DNA from: Chitinophaga varians
Lineage (GTDB): Bacteria; Bacteroidota; Bacteroidia; Chitinophagales; Chitinophagaceae
Length of the DNA: 64,000 nt
Direction: 5' to 3'
Assembly (NCBI RefSeq): GCF_014529945.1
Contig: NZ_JACVFB010000001.1
Span: forward strand, 372,001-436,000
Position 1 is the stretch's first letter; every line of letters starts with the position of its first letter. Made by a program: the position numbers and the translations under genes. Positions 61,609 through 64,000 of the stretch are shown here, in pieces. The notes under the pieces are model-generated. The model made no database searches, had not been told where the DNA came from, and saw only the letters and a program-made list of their open reading frames with translations.

Positions 61609-64000
61609 TGAATTGGTCTAATTTTCAACCTTACGGGCAGGACCCAAAGGATGCTTTTGAAATCCTCTGTAGTAAACTATATCACAATTATTTAAAAAGG
61701 CAGTATGGCAAACAATTGACCAAATTTCGCGTAATCAACGGTGCTGGTGGTGATGGTGGAGTTGAGGCATATGCACAGCTGGACAATGCTGATACAATGG
61801 CGATGCAGGCTAAGTGGTTTCTAAAATCAATGAAAACTCCGCAGTTAAATCAGATAGAGGATTCTATTCGGGAGGCTTTGCACCTACGTCCGCAAATAAC
61901 AAAGTATACTATTTGTATCCCACATAGGATTTGGTCTGTGAAGTTTGGGAGAGGAAAAAATGGGGAAGGAAAAAAGCCGACCATGAACCATGAAGAGATT
62001 TTGGTAGAGAAATTTGAGGCTAGGATAAAGCAGACGTATCCTGCTTTGGAGTTAATTTGGTGGTTTGAAGAACGTTTAGAAGATGAAATCATGCAACCTG
62101 AGAACGAAGGGGTTCATAAATTTTTCTTTCAAGTTGAAGTGATAACGTTTAAAAAATTGATTGATTCTTTCGAAAAGCAAAAACACGGTTGGCTCCAAGG
62201 ACGTTATATCCCTCAGTTACATAACACCGGCGTTATCCAACGGGAAATCAGGAATTTAACTTTTTCTAAAGCATCCCAAATACGTTTACTGGGCGATCTG
62301 AATGAGATAATGAGACCTGTAGTGCAGGTAGATAGGCTCATAAAAAAAATTGGCTTTTCCCCCACCTTAGATGCTTCTCTTGTTTCTCATCTGGAAGCAT
62401 TAAGTAATTACCTTATTGTAATCAAAAAGATGGTTGAATATACCTCTGAAACTATTCGTGAGGGCAGCTCAATATTAAATGAAAGAATTGAATATCCACC
62501 TATCGACCTGCAAGGATTAATGGAGGAATTAGAGAAACTACCTAATTCAGATTTTTATCATCCGATCAAACAAATGTTACCATATGCTCTTAAAGATCTG
62601 CTTTTAATTACAACTGGAAATTTACTCGAGAATATCTGGGCCGAAACGCGACAATCCGTTCTCCTCGTTTTAGGTAATGCAGGAAGCGGTAAAACGCATG
62701 CTTTGGCCAACACTGTAGAGCGCCATCTATTTAGTGGGGCACCGGCTCTTATCATTCAAGCAAAAGGTAGCTCTTGTCAATCTTGGCCGGAATTATTGCG
62801 AAATGCTCTGGATTTACCAACATGGAATGAAGATGAAATTTTAACCGCACTAGAGCTAATTGCCCTGCGGAAGGAAGCTACCGTGCTTAAAACCATTGTT
62901 ACAGAAAAAAACATTGATCTTGCCAACGAATATTTTACCAATGGTTCCAAAGTGATCATAACGATTGATGGTATGGAGGAAGATATTCATAATTGGAATA
63001 TTTGGTATGAACGCATGGGAGAAAGTTTGTATATTATACAACGTTTTCCTTCTGTTAGGTTTGTTTTTACAGCAAGGCCTTATTTTGAGGATAGTACTAA
63101 AATTCCTAATGGGAAGGAATTTAAACGCCTAGTACTACCTGAAGAAGGAGATGTTAGTGTAAAAATGGTTGCGTCCCAGTATTTCACCCATTATAACATC
63201 GAAATAGAATCTCTTGATAGGGTTAGGGGTATTGATAGCTTATTTGCCCTCAAGTTGTTTTGTGATCTTTACCACGACCGCCACCTAGGTGACACAGACG
63301 AAATTGAAACTGCAGAGGAGAAATTACTCTTAAAAAAAGTTGACAAAATCAATACTGAGTTTATTTCTACTTTATCCCATTCGCCTGGTAAATCTCACAA
63401 TCCCGTTCTAGAAGCGGTGCGACATATTGCCGATGAGTTTTATAAGGTGCCAGAATTAGAACAGAAAAAGCTTTTGCAGGCTTTATCCTCTAGCTTGAAC
63501 TATCTTTCCTTTGGAGAAATTAGCCGACTACTTGATCATTTAGTAGCTCACGGTCTCTTGAATGAGGAGACTATCTCTGATTTTTCACCCTATTCCTCTT
63601 TAGTTACAAGATATACGCTATCCTATCAGTCTATAATGGAATTAATTATGTCGGATAAAATCTATCAGGAATTAAAATTGCAAGATAAGCCTATATTTCC
63701 TGTATTTCTGCTCGAAACAAGCAGCGTTTCTGACCGGCAGCCAACACACCTCAATAGCTATGATATGACACTTGATAAAGGAAAATCCCTAATTAATTAC
63801 CGTATTGTCCAAAATGTAGTCAACAAATTTCTGCAAGATGAAGATAAGATAATTGGAAGACAGGGTTTCCTTTCTGATGGACTAAGTGAAGAAATGATTT
63901 TGACATTACAGATGGGTGCATTAATGAATTCCAATGAAAACATCGTCGCAAAGTATAAACCAAAGTTAAAAAAACAGTTTATTGAAGATCGAAAATTAAG
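61609..64000 (+). CDS. Avs-like STAND NTPase with N-terminal nuclease-like domain (partial)
   Basis: The frame opens at ATG 61609 and is still open at the window end (797 codons). Residues 16-70 fit a PD-(D/E)xK nuclease core: DAFEILCSKLYHNYLKRQ helix, GAGGDGGVE with the acidic residues, then MQAK with the Lys. The P-loop is VLGNAGSGKTHAL (about 354), Walker B VIITIDGMEED (about 448) and the Arg-bearing FVFTARP (about 485); the rest is the helical STAND arm and the start of a sensor part. This architecture is that of Avs antiviral STAND proteins, which cut DNA after sensing a phage protein. The C-terminal sensor is outside the window, so the assignment to a named Avs type cannot be made. Confidence 0.8.

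Larger units (their letters stand above)
3553..64000. mobile_element. Integrative and conjugative element (left end and at least 60 kb; right end not found)
   Basis: What is seen: a tRNA gene, a tyrosine recombinase 213 bp downstream, a fall in GC, then an excisionase-like protein, relaxosome and relaxase genes, coupling protein, rteC, a collinear traE-F-G-I-J-K-L-M-N block, parB, and cargo at both sides. This gene set is that of CTnDOT-like elements of Bacteroidota. I looked for a second copy of the tRNA 3' end to mark the right attachment site and found none, so the element probably continues past 64000. Integration at the tRNA is inferred from position only. Confidence 0.8.

Noticed and set aside
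3763..64000. Prophage
   Set aside because: No capsid, tail, portal or terminase genes; the gene set is conjugative.

Overview
The window looks like a Bacteroidota chromosome, most likely a Chitinophaga-like genus. The signs are the TraE-to-TraN conjugation set, RteC, the MobA/MobB/MobC trio, a grasp-with-spasm peptide cluster and a tRNA promoter with a TAnnTTTG-like -7 box. Bases 1 to about 3550 are GC-richer host chromosome: a VOC protein, a winged-helix protein, a GNAT acetyltransferase overlapping an FAD oxidoreductase, and a tRNA-Lys(UUU). A tyrosine recombinase starts 213 bp after the tRNA, and base composition drops. From there to the end the window reads as one integrative and conjugative element (ICE) of at least 60 kb, whose right end was not found here.

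Left cargo (about 5.4-24.2 kb): a complete minus-strand graspetide-type RiPP operon (C39 ABC exporter, HlyD adaptor, C39-like/VKOR/thioredoxin fusion, GG-leader precursor with a four-Cys core, ATP-grasp ligase, a 54-codon coupled small ORF, SPASM protein) followed by a cytochrome P450. A decayed second copy of the P450 5' end and upstream DNA lies on the far side of the operon, so the RiPP block is bracketed by direct repeats. Next come two hybrid histidine kinases around an Hpt-like protein, a terpene synthase and remnants of another response regulator.

Middle (24-30 kb): small minus-strand genes diverge from a MoxR ATPase / metallopeptidase-VWA / third-gene operon across a 239-bp imperfect palindrome. 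An AraC regulator follows.

Transfer core (30.5-52.5 kb): excisionase-like HTH protein, an oriT-like cluster of hairpins, mobA, mobB, mobC, rteC, traE, traF, traG, traI, two TerB-like paralogues, traJ, traK, a TraL-like gene, traM, traN, a second long palindrome, two DUF6943-like genes and parB.

Right cargo (52.5-64 kb): a tandem duplicated gene pair each with its own hairpin, an ECF sigma factor, small unknown genes, a protein made of two ~80-residue repeats, XRE regulators, a kinase core abutting a GC-rich inverted repeat, a glycine-rich secreted protein and, running off the end, a large STAND-type NTPase with an N-terminal nuclease-like domain resembling Avs antiviral proteins.

All assignments rest on reading motifs and gene order by eye; no database search was run.
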